A DNA stretch of 64,000 bases from Omphiscola glabra (GCA_964017045.1 OZ024801.1:31173257-31237256); one strand, 5' to 3'. Numbered from the stretch's first letter, positions 12,583-25,300 are shown. Numbers and translations are program-made. The notes: generated by a model from the sequence alone, not told the origin.

Positions 12583-12849
12583 TTTCATATAAAGTCCTAA
12601 GTTTCAGTGTTTATGAAATAATTTTAAGTCCATATATATGTTTATTTAATGGGAAAAAAAACAGTAAATAGAAAATAGCAGTAACTTAGTGGGATCGTAT
12701 CTTGATCCTCGTTTGGGATTAAATATGTGGGGGTTTTATTTGTATTACAAATACAATTTATAATTCACACATGAAATATTATGAGCTATTATTACTCAGT
12801 TATACATGATAAATACATGCGTGTGTTTGTTATGTGCATTATGCACTTT

Positions 12850-12975
12850 GTAAGAATCCCAATTAGTGATCCCCACTCAGGCTAACAACCGCGCATTTCT
12901 TTTTACGCCCCTGAACTATATTAATATTGTAATGACCCACCGGCTTTTAGACCGCAGATTTATTTCACCAACTAT
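12850..12975 (+). repeat. Dispersed repeat (ACTATATTAATATT.. family), copy 1
   Basis: Contains TAAGAATCCCAATTAGTG and CTATATTAATATTGTAATG, then CCCACC. Related segments are at 27185-27455 and 31280-31395. It directly precedes a minisatellite. Confidence 0.65.
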
Positions 12976-13013
12976 TTCAAAAAAAAAAAAAAGAAAGAAA
13001 CTGATTCTCGCCT

Positions 13014-13490
13014 CTGATCTCACCGACCCATCTCACCGACCCATCTCACCGACCCATCTCACCGAAACATCTCACCGACCCATCTCACCGACCCATCTCA
13101 CCGACCCATCTCACCGACCCATCTCAACGACCCATCTCACCGACCCATCTCAACGACACATCTCACGACCCATCTCAACGACCCATCTCACCGACCCATC
13201 TTAACGACACATCTCACCGACCCATCTCAACGACACATCTCAACGACACATCTCACCGACCCATCTCACCGACACAACTCACCGACACATCTCACCGACC
13301 CATCTCACCGACCCATCTCACCGACCCATCTCACCGACCCATCTCACCGACCCATCTCACCGACCCATCTTAACAACCCATCTTAACGACCCATCTCACC
13401 GACCCATCTCACCGACCCATCTCACCGACCCATCTCACCGACCCATCTTAACAACCCATCTTAACGACCCATCTCACCGACACACCTCCA
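13014..13490. repeat. 13-bp minisatellite, about 36 copies
   Basis: Unit CTCACCGACCCAT, with variants CTCAACGACACAT and CTTAACAACCCAT. A variant block near 13365-13400 recurs at 13445-13480, which suggests duplication of several units at once. Confidence 0.93.
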
Positions 13491-13574
13491 TAGCAAAGGA
13501 ATTAAAGTAAAACAAGGGGCAAGCACTCTAATCCAAGTTTAGAGATAACACCATCCAGACGAAGCATCATTGGC

Positions 13575-13990
13575 CTCAATGTGGCGTGTTGGACCGAAAT
13601 ATTTTAAAAATCCATTCGTTCCCCAATCTTGTCATAATTTACCAGTGAGCTAAGCTGATCGTTCTAAAAAAAAGAATTCAAAATAATTTTTGTTACCATG
13701 TTTTACTTTCAGACTTATCTATTGATGTATGTATCTGATACTCATCAATGCATATATATATATTGTGTAAATGCGTCTGATTATCATAGTTTGTCATTTT
13801 CTTCCCATCGCCATCACGTCTCTTCCTGTGAATTTTTGTTCTCTATTTACTGATATTTAGTCTATCATAAACATTTATACTATACGGACTAACAACAACA
13901 ACAAAAAAATTAATGAAATAGCCTCTGTGACTTTTTTTTTTCCCTTGTAACTTTTTCTTTCAGTGAATTTTTTCTGTGACTTTTGTCTCC
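13575..13990 (+). repeat. Dispersed GTGACTTTTTTC family, longer copy
   Basis: GTTGGACCGAAATATTT and TCGTTCCCCAATCTTGTC near 13590-13635, and TGTGACTTTTTTTTTTCCC near 13926. The same motifs are near 20832-21140. Confidence 0.55.
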
Positions 13991-13999
13991 AACAATCCA

Positions 14000-14976
14000 T
14001 TTAAAATACAGATCCCGGATAGTCGAGATGTTAATTTAGAAGCAGAGAAAAGGTTTGCATTGAGTACAAGGGCTGAGCAACCACAAAAAAAAATGTGCAT
14101 TTAATTTTGTTAACATTAATTGAACAGCTTAAACTTAAAGCTTCACTTTTTTAAAATTGTATTATTTTATTGTTTATATATCGCAAAGTAAATTTTACTT
14201 TTCTATCGCCACAACAGTTGCATTGGGGGGGGGGGGTGAGATAAGACCATACCCACCTCTGGGATATATCATATTTGTCATAAAGTCAATTCAATACATC
14301 ACCAGATGGATTACGATTATGATCGTTTTTTTTAAATTAAAATATATGTTTAATATATAATACTGTATTTAACACCTTTATCACGATGATGCGCAAAGGC
14401 GGGTCCTGAGACAGTGTGTGTGGGGGGGGGGGGGCTAATTAGCATAGTGTGGCGCATGATTCAAACCCACGTAAGATTTTCCTACTCAAGCGCCTTTCGG
14501 CGGCGTACAAGGACGGCAACTCTTCGACTTGGACAATAGAACAAAGAGTTAGTTTCTCCTGTCCATCCCCTCAGCCCCTCGTGAGTCGGATTCCATCAAT
14601 GGACCGACCGGCCCCATGATTAACTAGGGTAATTGGACCCTTCCTTTTTTTTGTTGTGATGACGTAAGTCACGTAAGGCCACCAGGCAGAGATCATCTTG
14701 ACCCGGGACATCAAAGGGCGTAGGGGGGATAATTCACGACACAACGGACGGTAGTCTTCGTTCGAAGCTGGCGGTACCTGGAATCATTAACACGTCCCAA
14801 TCAAGCGATTAGCAGCTGTTCCTTGGCTCGTGGAGGTATGGGAGCGTCGTCGCTGGAAGATACTACCATCTTTTGTTGGTCTGATCTACAACCACTAGCA
14901 AACTTGGATTGATCTCAGCGGAACAAACCTTTTGAAGGATGTATTTAGTCTAAGGCCGAGTTTAAATTATGTGGCG
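14000..14976. other. No gene recognised; CpG-rich 14440-14930
   Basis: Two G-runs (14225 and 14423) border a GC-richer stretch without a long ORF. It might include a non-coding exon, but splice signals alone do not decide this. Confidence 0.25.
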
Positions 14977-15104
14977 GTGAAAAGACAAAAAAGAGTGAAA
15001 AGACGAAAAAGAGTGAAAAGACGAAAAAGAGTGAAAAGACGAAAAAGAGTGAAAAGACGACAAAGAGTGAAAAGACGAAAAAGAGTGAAAAGACGAAAAA
15101 GATA
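14977..15104. repeat. 18-bp purine-rich minisatellite, about 7 copies
   Basis: Unit GTGAAAAGACGAAAAAGA. Followed by a G-run. Confidence 0.9.
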
Positions 15105-15353
15105 GAAAAAAATGGGGGGGGGGGGTTTCACCTTTATAATTCTGTTACAAAACTAGTTCGTCTTCAAATAGGATTTGTGGGAGGGGGTAGCTATGGATAA
15201 CATCTAGGGCGATGGCAAGAAAAATCAGCGCCCGCGGCAAAGCCTGAATTTAGGCGCCATATTCACCAAAAAGTATAAGTATAATACACATTTAGCATGA
15301 TTTGAGAACTGCTCATCTACAAACACGAATTTTTATTTATTTTAAGTTGGGGT

Positions 15354-15450
15354 GGGGGGGGGGGGATTTTCGGTGAACGGAAAAGAAGTCACGAAAAAAA
15401 GTCACAAATTTTGCTAGGAAAAGAAGTCACAGGAAAAAAATCAGCCATCA
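15354..15450 (-). repeat. Dispersed GTGACTTTTTTC family, inverted copy
   Basis: GTCACGAAAAAAAGTCACAA, TTTTGCTAGGAAAAGAAGTC and CAGCCATCAGACGTCA are the inverse of TGACGGCTGAATTTT and GACTTATTTTCCTAGG near 21040-21090. Confidence 0.6.
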
Positions 15451-15467
15451 GACGTCATAACTAAACA

Positions 15468-16528
15468 TGTTTTAATGTGATTACAGATAATGTTTTAGTG
15501 TGATTACAGATAATGTTTTAATGTGATTACAGATAATGTTTTAGTGTGATTTCAGATAATGTTTTAGTGTGATTACAGATAATGTTTTAGTGTGATTACA
15601 GATAATGTTTTAGTGTGATTACAGATAATGTTTTAGTGTGATTACAGATAATGTTTTAGTGTGATTACAGATAATGTTTTAATGTGATTACAGATAATGT
15701 TTTAATGTGATTACAGATAATGTTTTAGTGTGATTTCAGATAATGTTTTAGTGTGATTACAGATAATGTTTTAGTGTGATTACAGATGTTTTAGTGTGAT
15801 TACAGATAATGTTTTAGTGTGATTACAGATGTTTTAGTGTGATTACGGATAATGTTTTAGTGTGATTACAGATACTGTTTTAATGTGATTACAGATTATG
15901 TTTTAATGTGATTACAGATAATGTTTTAATGTGATTACAGATAATGTTGATAATGTTTTAGTGTGATTACAGGTCATGTTTTAGTGTGATTACAGATAAT
16001 GTTTTAGTGTGATTACAGATAATGTTTTAGTGTGATTACAGATAATGTTTTAGTGTGATTACAGATAATGTTTTAGTGTGATTACAGATAATGTTTTAGT
16101 GTGATTACAGATAATGTTTTAATGTGATTACAGATAATGTTTTAATGTGATTACAGATAATGTTTTAGTGTGATTTCAGATAATGTTTTAGTGTGATTAC
16201 AGATAATGTTTTAGTGTGATTACAGATGTTTTAGTGTGATTACAGATAATGTTTTAGTGTGATTACAGATGTTTTAGTGTGATTACGGATAATGTTTTAG
16301 TGTGATTACAGATACTGTTTTAATGTGATTACAGATTATGTTTTAATGTGATTACAGATAATGTTTTAATGTGATTACAGATAATGTTGATAATGTTTTA
16401 GTGTGATTACAGGTCATGTTTTAGTGTGATTACAGATAATGTTTTAGTGTGATTACAGATAATGTTTTAGTGTGATTACAGATAATGTTTTAGTGTGATT
16501 ACAGATAATGTTTTAGTGTGATTACAGG
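15468..16528. repeat. 23-bp minisatellite, about 46 copies, with 440-bp higher-order repeat
   Basis: Unit GATAATGTTTTAGTGTGATT plus ACA. Variant units (AATGTG, TTTCAG, GATGTT deletion, GATTACGGAT, GGTCATG, ATGTTGATAATG) appear twice in the same order, offset by exactly 440 bp (for example 15941 and 16381). Confidence 0.95.
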
Positions 16529-17269
16529 TATACGATTGCACAACAGATTGAACAAAATATTTTTTTGATATCTGTCTGTCCAAAGCAGCAACCAAAACAT
16601 GATCTGATACATAAACATATATAAGTGCCCAGAGAACCTAAATCAATTTTTTAAAAGAAAATTTGCTTGCACATGGGTAAACAAAAATCTTTTTTTTTTT
16701 TTTAAAACATACCGGAAATAAACTAGTTGTTCAATATATCGATACAATTCAATGATGGGAATATCAATGGGTTAACCGGGTACAAAGTTCACCGTTGAGT
16801 TTTCGTTAAAAGCGAGCCTCATTTCATTCCAACAATTTATTTTGTATAATTTTCTTTTTAAACTAGTGTTGTGGTGATCCAATTCACTCTCACAGAAAAT
16901 TGTGCAGAGAGTAGACGCAAATGTGATTATTTTGATCTTATTAAAACTTTAAGACATTGCTTAAAATTGAAATAAGCTTCTTCTTTTTCTTAATTCAGTT
17001 TACTGATTCAGCCGGCAACTCAACAATTTAAACAAAATCTTCGATGGAGACGCGAGCAGGGAACCCGGGGGGGGGGGGGGGTCTAATAACAGTGCAGTAT
17101 CTGCTGTCACAACTAATTATACAGCACCGAGCCCCACCAAAGCACCACTACGCCAATCAGCCACAGGAGGTTTTGAACCATCGCACACAGCTGATCACGT
17201 GTCATCCAACACGCTCTCTCCACGTCATGTGTAGTAAAACACAAGACATCCACACACACACAACTAGTC
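16529..17269. other. No gene recognised
   Basis: AT-rich, with one G-run near 17068. A short ORF runs into the following minisatellite and has no recognisable domain. Confidence 0.35.
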
Positions 17270-17506
17270 GATTAGCTTACACCAGCCTAGCAAACAACAC
17301 ACCAGCCTATTCAGCAACACACCAGCCTAGTTAGCAACACACGAGCCTAGTCAGCAACACACCAGCCTAGTCAGCAACACACCAGCCTAGTCAGCAACAC
17401 ACCAGCCTAGTCAGCAACACACCAGCCTAGACAGCAACACACCAGTCTAGTCAGCAACACACCAGTCTAGTCAGCAACACACCAGTCTAGTCAGCAACAC
17501 ACCAGC
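17270..17506. repeat. 20-bp minisatellite, about 11 copies
   Basis: Unit ACACCAGCCTAGTCAGCAAC, with CAGTCTAG variants towards the 3' end. Confidence 0.92.
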
Positions 17507-17909
17507 ATCTTTGACAACGAAAAAAGTTTTGTACAAAGAAAATATATTTTGCACCCCCCGTCCCTTTTCCTCCACAGAAATGTTAAAACCACATGGTTAC
17601 CATACCATTCAGACACGGTGCATTACCTGTCCGAGGCCCTAGGTCAAGCCAGGGGCCTGGACAACTAGAATTGTGGGCCCAATGTATATTTTTCTTTAAA
17701 ATTTCAAACTTAAAAAAAATCTTGTAAGAGCTTTAAACTCAAATAATAAATTGAAAAGAAAATAATTTTCTTTCATTTCTGCTTAGTCTAACGCAAAAGT
17801 TGGCAAAAGGGATATTTTATTTTAAAACTAGCGGTACTCAATTAATATCTTTGCGTCTCAAAGATGCACTGAGGCAAAATGAGGCAAGATGACGGTGGGA
17901 GGGGGGGAG

Positions 17910-18086
17910 CAGAGGCGTAGCTAGAGTGTTTGGCTTGGCGCCCGGGGACAAGATTCATTTTAAAGCGCCCTCTTTTCCTTTTTTTAACTCTCAAACTCAT
18001 TATTTTCATCAATAAAATAATACCAAAGCACATTTTGGCGCCCCTGACTAGCTGACGCCCCGGGTACATCTGTCCCCCCTGGGGGG
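17910..18086. mobile_element. hAT-type MITE (CAGAGGCGTAGC family), right TIR lost
   Basis: The left end CAGAGGCGTAGCTAGAG and the interior (GATTCATTTTAAAGCGCC, GCGCCCCTGACTAG, GGTACATCTGTCCCCCCT) match the complete copy at 25805-26018 in inverse orientation. Sequence identity stops at a G-run, where the right terminal repeat should be. Confidence 0.8.
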
Positions 18087-18284
18087 GGAGGGGGGCACTG
18101 AAAAGTTAACAAAAAAGGCTTTTTGGTTCTGCTTATATAAAATTAAATTTGAGATAATTTGTTTTTGTCAAAGCTATAGTCCCTAGAGCCCCTTAAACAT
18201 TATTTCCGGTCAAACAATTTCACGCGTTTAAGCGATTTTAGTGCGAATGCAAGACATGGATTACGGATTCGGTTATCAAAAAGT

Positions 18285-18370
18285 TTTTTGTGTGACTTTT
18301 TTTACCTGTGACATTTTTTTCCTAGCAAAACTTGTGAATTCTTTCCTCGTGTTTGTTTTTCCACTCACCA
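18285..18370 (+). repeat. Dispersed GTGACTTTTTTC family, partial copy
   Basis: TGTGACTTTTTTTACCTGTG, TTTCCTAGCAAAACTTGTGA and TTTCCACTCACC match 21045-21140. Confidence 0.6.
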
Positions 18371-18663
18371 ATCATACCAGTGGCTCTCAAATTTTTGGAA
18401 ATTTGTACCGGTGCCATTACAAATTTTAGAGAAATAAACACATAAAGGGGGCTGAATTCGGTATTTTCTTATCGCAATGCTGTTCTAGCGGTTGTCTCTC
18501 TTAGCGGTTTTTTTTTTCAACGATTGTCATACGCCCACAACGAAAAGGCATTTTAAAGATTATTTAGGAACATTTTAGTCGCTCAAAAGTAAGGGCTGCT
18601 AAACAAGGTGAAAGATTAACCACGTCAGTCGCAAGTGTTCCATGACTGCTGATTTATTATTAG

Positions 18664-18900
18664 TAGGTACAAAGAGAGAGACTTATTATTAAAGAGAGAG
18701 ACTTATTATTAAAGACTTATTATTAAAGACTTATTATTAAAGACTTATTATTAAAGACTTATTATTAAAGACTTATTATTAAAGACTTATTATTAAAGAC
18801 TGATTATAAAAGACTTATTATTAAAGACTTATTATTAAAGACTTATTATTAAAGACTTATTATAAAAGACTTATTATTAAAGAGAGAGACTTATTATCAT
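18664..18900. repeat. 14-bp AT-rich minisatellite, about 15 copies
   Basis: Unit AAAGACTTATTATT, with AAAGAGAGAGACTT variants at both edges of the array. Confidence 0.92.
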
Positions 18901-19825
18901 CAGATTGAAACAACCTTATGTTGGACAGAGCCGCGAATGGCATCTAGATTCTGTATAATTTAATGCTAAACTAAAACACTTCTTTGTCTTCTGTTCAAAA
19001 GATTTCTCTTTCCGTGACTGTTACACAATATTTTTTATCCCCCCCCCTTTCCCCCCCCCCCCCCGGACAAAGCGGGTCAAAGGGCGACGGGTCAATCCAA
19101 AAAAAGCTTTCGGGCCATCGGGATTGGTCGATCCGCACTTGTTATTTCTATTTTTATTTTATTTTTTTTTTATTTTTTATTTTACATGTTATTTTATTCT
19201 AGAATATAGATATAAGTTTTTTTGTTAGCCACGTTGAAAAATAAATATAAAGTAATAAGATTTGTTTAAAAAAAATCTCACTCGAATTATATAAGGAAAA
19301 GTACATCTTTGCAGCCAAGTGGGCCTTGTAAACTTAGCATATATATAATTCTTTGAAACCTCTTGAGTAGGAAATCTTGACTCGTCTTGACTTTAAGAGG
19401 TCGTTGATTCCACATATACTTTTAAAATCAACAAATTTTAGTAACCACCTTTAAATTATTGATTCGTCACAAACTCGTGGACCCCACACCCACACATACA
19501 CTTTTCCCCCCACCCCTAGATGCGTGACGTCATTTGCGAATTGCCTCCTACCTTGTCTTCCCAATTTCTCGTATTTATAAACACAACATGTGCGAGGTCG
19601 TATCTTTTGATTGGATACACTATCAAGTAATGCTCCAACGCCCCCAGGGGGAGGGGAGGGGGCGTCACATAATCCCCGGGAACGTGGCCTGCTTCACACA
19701 CTCAGCAGACGTGCCCCGTTTAGACCAATTCTATGGAATAATTAATTTGGTAGAAGATATAACGTGTCATCATCCGAACGATTAATTTATCAGATACGGG
19801 AAGTGGGAAATGTTCGTAGTTTACA

Positions 19826-20012
19826 CCGGTGCTTCTCAAACCTGGGGGAAATGTCCCTAATTTACACCAGTACTTCTCGAACCTGGGGGAATTCCCTTAT
19901 TTACACCAGTGCTTCTCGAACCTGGGGGAAATGTCCCTTATTTACACCAGTGCTTCTCGAACTTGGGGGAAATGTCCCTAATTTACACCAGTGCTTCTCA
20001 AACTTATTGGGG
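19826..20012. repeat. Tandem array of a hAT-end-like unit, about 5 copies
   Basis: Each unit of about 41-43 bp contains CAGTGCTTCTCGAACCTGGG. This closely matches the TIR CAGTGCTTCTCAAACC of the MITE at 31463-31650, so a transposon end has been amplified in tandem. Confidence 0.8.
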
Positions 20013-20824
20013 GAAATGGTCCCAAATTGGCTTCAATGGGGGGGGGGTCTTGGACTCGGCTTAAGGGGGTAAAAATCATACCTCAGAAAACAATATTATA
20101 TATGGTAGTTTGCCGCGGTGTAGAAAAAGTAGTTCCCTTTCCTGTGTAGAAAAAGTAGTTCCTTTTCCTGTAGAGATGGTGACCATTCTATTGAATCTAA
20201 TTTAACACAAAGCCAGGACGGTGCCGATTTTAAGGCGGCGCCCAGGGCGAAGAATGAAAATGGCGCCCACCAATATATATTTTTAAAAAGTGATGCCCGG
20301 GTGGAGCATTAAAAACGGTCTTTTGGCGCCCCTTGTTGTTGTGATGTCTGTGGCATCTTGTAATTTAACTAACTATAAAGGTCGTATCTAAAGACTATTA
20401 TGCCCCCCCCTCCCCCCCCCGGATGCGTTGGCGCCTGAGGCGAGAGCGCCCACCGCCACCCCCTTTTACACACCCCTACCCGAAGGGTTGCAATATTTAA
20501 TACTTGTTCACAAGATTATTTCAAATGTTAAACGTATAAGTTATTGGCGGGTCCATCTTAAGCCGGGGGGTGGCGGGGTGGGTGTGGAACATTGCCCACA
20601 TAATCCGGCCCTATTGTTGGTAATTAGAGTTCTGGGAAAGGAATAGGATAACATGTGAAGCATTGATGGACACGATGACATAATGGGTATGTGATTGTAC
20701 CCGTTCTGTGCGATCAGTGGTGCAATCAATGGCACGGTCCGTGATACGATCATTGACATGGTCTCCGGCACAAACGGTTTGGGACAAACAGACCCCAAAA
20801 AAATCTCCTACTCGAGGGTTTCTC

Positions 20825-21140
20825 CAACGGCTTTGGTTTGGACAGCAAGATATACAAATTCTTTTGTTCCCCAATCTGGTCAGACTTTACCAAGGTGCCC
20901 CCCCCCCCCAGCTGTCGTTACAATCACATGCTTGTAATCACACTAAAACTCATTATTGTCACCAAGGGAGTGTGTGGTCGGACCGAAAGATTTACAAATT
21001 CTTTTGCTCCACAATCTAATTAAGATTTATTTATGATATCTGACGGCTGAATTTTCCCTGTGACCTTTTTTCCTTGTGACTTATTTTCCTAGGAAAATGT
21101 GTGAATTTTTTTCCGTGAATTTTTTTCCGCTCACCTTCCC
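20825..21140 (+). repeat. Dispersed GTGACTTTTTTC family, two partial copies in tandem
   Basis: ACAAATTCTTTTGTTCCCCA (20854) and ACAAATTCTTTTGCTCCACA (20993) are duplicated, and the second continues into TGACGGCTGAATTTTCCCTG and the GTGACTT-rich tail. Confidence 0.6.
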
Positions 21141-24100
21141 AACCTTTAGGGATTGCAAGGAAATGAGATTATAAGAACAGCTTTAAAGTTATTATATGAA
21201 TAGTTATAAATTTATAACAATTCTTTACAAACATCTTTCTTTATGTAATAAGTAAAACGTTTATTTTCAAAGTTGTACAGTTCTCTTTGCAATTCAATAC
21301 AGAAAATAGTAGTCCATAAATGGCATAATATTCTTTAAATCTTTGTTACATTTGTAGGGGGTGGTGAAACCTGGGTGGGGGGGTGCGGCATTCATAATGA
21401 CGTCACGCATCTAGGAGGAAAAAAAATAGTGTGGTGTGGGGGGCGGGGGTCACGAATTAGTGACGATGCACGATGTGTGATAAATGATAAGTGTCTAATT
21501 TGATCTAAAATACAAATTTGGGTCACTTCAGAGACTATTCCAGACAGACAACATGTTGACGCCCAAATCAATTTCATGATTAAAAAATGTATCAACCTGA
21601 TTTTAGTTCACAATGTTCTTCACGAAACAAAGAAATCAATCCAATCTTCGTGTCTCGGGTATGCGAGTTTCGTGTTCGGCTTGTTTCTCTGGTAGTAACG
21701 GTTCATCATCTCAGAGTTGCTCAAGTCGACTCCAGTAAGGTTTGTCATTTCTCAGACCGGAAAACGTCACAGCGCTCAACGTAATGTTACTATTTTTAGA
21801 ACGATACTCGGAGGTCACTATGCTCACTTTGGTATTGGATATCTTGCGTAGTATAATTCGATTTACTGTTTTATATCGTTTAATATTAACGTTATATAAC
21901 CTTTTTGTGTATGACGAATAGCGAGTTAATAATACTTATGTGGTTTATCTTGTATACCAAAATCAGTATAGCTACCTAGCTATGTATACCTTCACCTAGC
22001 TTAGCATTGCTATCTAAAATGACTTGCGTCGAGGTTTTTATTAAGAGAAGTCCATGAACTGCTTCTTCTTTTCTTCTTTCTTTTCTTTTCTCTCAATTAA
22101 ACGACGCACATCTCGTAATTTACCTAACAATTACCTAACACGGGTATTGTGGGTATTCAGGTAATACTGATCCTGACATAGTAGTGCGAGGCTGACCAGA
22201 CCTAACATGTCTGTGATGACCGGTGTTGGCCCAATCGACCAGACGCCACAAACACGTCTTCGCGAATCGCGGAGGGCGCCGAAACCCTTGTTTCAATGCA
22301 GCTCTTCCGTCGTATCTTGCATCCCTTGCCCCCCGAGGGCTGAACAAATATCATGGACACCACGCTGGATTACCCACCGCCCTGGGGGTGTTTCTTGAGT
22401 CGTGGCTATCTAGGCGTCTAGTCCTTGTCTCTCTCCCCACCTCACCTCCTCCACACGGCCTTTGTTTCAGCCTAGCGCGTTGTAAAATGGGGGGGAAAGG
22501 GTTGGGGGTGCAGCCACCCTTATCGAGTACCGGTATACAGTTCAATCAAGTTTTACCACATGGTCGGAACAACGAGAAACATTGTCCAGTATCCGTGGTC
22601 CAGTGTGGTCTAGCAAACTTGTAGGTCCAGAAAGAATTCACAATTGAACACATTGGTTCAAAATTAAATTTCCCCCTAAATCCCCCCCCCCCCCCCAAAG
22701 TAATCTAATATAAAATAAGAGCATCTTATTATTCAACGAATGCCTTTCTCGGTTTACGCCTACATGTAAATTGTTATGGAATGGTTGGTTTTTAATTTAT
22801 ATTTTTTAAGTTCATTTTAATTTGCATGTACAGCGTGGTGAGCCCAGCCCTAGGCTGGGGTACCACGCTATAGAAAACTACCCATAATAATAATAATAAT
22901 AATAATATGAACATAAGCGGGAATTTCGTAGACGGGAACACTGCCAACCTTAAATAACATACGTTATAATAATATCGTGTAGTTATTGTTGTTTTTAAAT
23001 TTACGCAATTCATGACTACGTCATATTTTAAAACCACACGTTTGAGTGTATGTTGGTGACAGGAACAATTATCACACTAACCTCCCACCCCCTCCGTTTT
23101 TTAAAAAGTTGTTGTTCCCAATGCATGTATAAATGAAGGGCTGGGTAGAAAAAGTACTTAAGTTACAATTTTTCAAAAAATGAGTGAAGACAGGCATTGT
23201 ATTTGAGTACTGCCCCTGAATCATTCCTGTAAATATCATTAATGAAAAATGTCGATAAGTGTTTGATTTGGAGTTACCTCGAACAGATTTTAATGTATCT
23301 AAATAGGAATTTAAAAATTTTAAACACAATTTTCTCAAAACTTCAAAAATACACTTAAGTACGTTTTCTACTCGGCCCTTCAAATATGAGTAAATATTAG
23401 TAAATATTAGCAAATGCTAGTAACTAATAGCATTTACGAATCGCCGACTTAAACCTACCCTACGTTTTAACTACCCAAAACCAATCAATTCAATAGTAAC
23501 TAATTTTTGTATTAATACGACCCCCGTAACTAATAGAATTATCATGTCGACCACTTTTCTTTTTTTTTAATGTTGTCGTTGAAAAACACTCAGTATTGTT
23601 TGCCCGTGTAGCAAAGTGCGTTATAAAATTTGGCTGGCTTCGCCACAGTTGCATTCTACTATTTAATCCAACTAGGAATATCTCATTAGGAAATGGCGTC
23701 AGCGGGCCGTCGAGCTTGCGCTCCTAATGCCCTCCCTGGCGTCCACCCACACCCGCCAGCCGCCGGGTGTCCCCGGCGCCGGGCCGTGCGGGAAAACGTC
23801 AGAGACCTCCCCGGGCGTGGGACGCCCCCACCAGCAACTGCTCGATCGAGTTTGCTGATGGAAGCCCCCCCGCCCGGAGACGTCTGGTCGACCGAAGACG
23901 CTGTGTTTCAAGCGTCCGCAGTCCACTTTCCTAGGGCCCGGGACGGTAAATTAACGTCCTAATATCTCCCCCCACCCGTCCCGGGGAAGCATCGGACGCC
24001 CTCTAAGAGGGATTCTACAGTGGGTTTCCACCTCGCGACTAATTCGCGAAGTAGCTGGGACGAAACGGTTGCCTAGGAGCAGCTTTCTCAGGGCTGCATA

Positions 24101-24233
24101 TTTAGAATCACCGGCCATAGGCTTCCACCACAGCCTATCATCGCCTCATATCCCTTAACGGCAACTTGTAATCATGATCCCTAATCCAACTAGGAAATAT
24201 TTGTACAGCGCGGAGTGCTTATTAATGCATGAG
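21141..24233. other. No gene recognised; CpG-rich blocks at 22200-22520 and 23690-24100
   Basis: The GC-rich blocks contain ORFs on both strands with no known domain and no clear splice partners. CpG-island-like promoters of unseen genes are possible. Confidence 0.3.
22832..22869. other. Strong 38-nt hairpin
   Basis: AGCGTGGT pairs with ACCACGCT, and CCCAGCC pairs with GGCTGGG across a CTA loop, with a small internal loop between the two stems. An (AAT)n tract follows. It resembles neither a tRNA nor a known terminator. Confidence 0.6.
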
Positions 24234-24414
24234 TCTTTTCTTTTTTCCTTTTTCTTTTTTTCTTTTTCTTTTTTTCTTTTTCTTTTTTTCTTTTTTTCTT
24301 TTTCTTTTTTTCTTTTTCTTTTTTTCTTTTTCTTTTTTTCTTTTTCTTTTTTTCTTTTTCTTTTTTTCTTTTTCTTTTTTCCTTTTTCTTTTTTCCTTTT
24401 TCTTTTTTTTTTTT
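24234..24414. repeat. 181-nt uninterrupted polypyrimidine tract
   Basis: Only C and T on the + strand, mostly CTTTTTCTTTTTTT units. Confidence 0.95.
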
Positions 24415-25300
24415 AAGTGGGACTTTTTCAGTAGATAATGATAATGGCTCCTTTCAAAATATATTAAAAATGGATTATATTGTGATGAAAATTGTGATTT
24501 TAATTTTTTTTTTTAAAAAAAAGTAAATTACACCAGCAGTGTGAGAAAAAAAAAAGGGGGGGTGGGGGGTGGGCGGCGTGGGTTGAGGTAGGGGCGGGCG
24601 TGATGTAGGTTAGTAAAAAATTAAAAAAAAAGTCGAGATAGGTTTGATAAACGGCCTTACTTTACAGAAATAAAAAAAAGTTTCTTATTTATATTCAAAT
24701 AATGGAGCCCCCCTTTTATAAATGGGGATATTTTCTGATTTAAAAAAAAAAGATTTGACTAGCTAACCATCCCGTCTGTGTGATGAAGCATGAAGTAAAC
24801 CCAATGACCCCACGTTCACGTTCCAACGTCCAGTTCTACAACTTCAACCAAAGAATTTGCATTCTACACATAAGTTCACTTTTCTTTCCCAAAATAAGTT
24901 CACGGAACCCCTGACGACATCATAATGTTTCGATTATGGCACCCCTGAGCTGTGGGCGCTCGGGGAGCTCAATTAAGTGTCTGTTCCCCCCCCCTCTACC
25001 CTCCTTGTTCCGCTCTGATTACGGCAGCGCCCCCCCCCCCTCAACAGGGTGTACCATTTCCCATCTTAAACTTTTGTAAGTGTGGCGTGACGTCAAATAA
25101 TGTGAGTAGCAGACTTGGGTAAAGTTTAGGTTCACGAAATTTTTAGCCTAAAAGTTAAGATATTGCATTGAAAATAATATTAGAGCACATTAAAAAATGA
25201 ATAGTTATGCCTTGTGTGAATATAATTACATTTCATGTAAAGAATTACAATGCGAAAAAAATGTAGTTCAGAGTCGAGATAAAACATGGATTGGTTGAGA
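24415..25300. other. No gene recognised
   Basis: Low-complexity A/T and G-rich patches (24555-24600) and C-runs at 24987 and 25031. Confidence 0.4.

Noticed and set aside
13014..13490. Possible repeat protein (SHRPISPTHLTD)
   Set aside because: Product of the 13-bp array, where the frame shifts between units; no start context or conserved flank.
23693..23962. 89-codon ORF in GC-rich DNA
   Set aside because: ORFs are equally open on both strands, the product is proline/arginine-rich, and there is no domain or splice partner; GC bias explains it.
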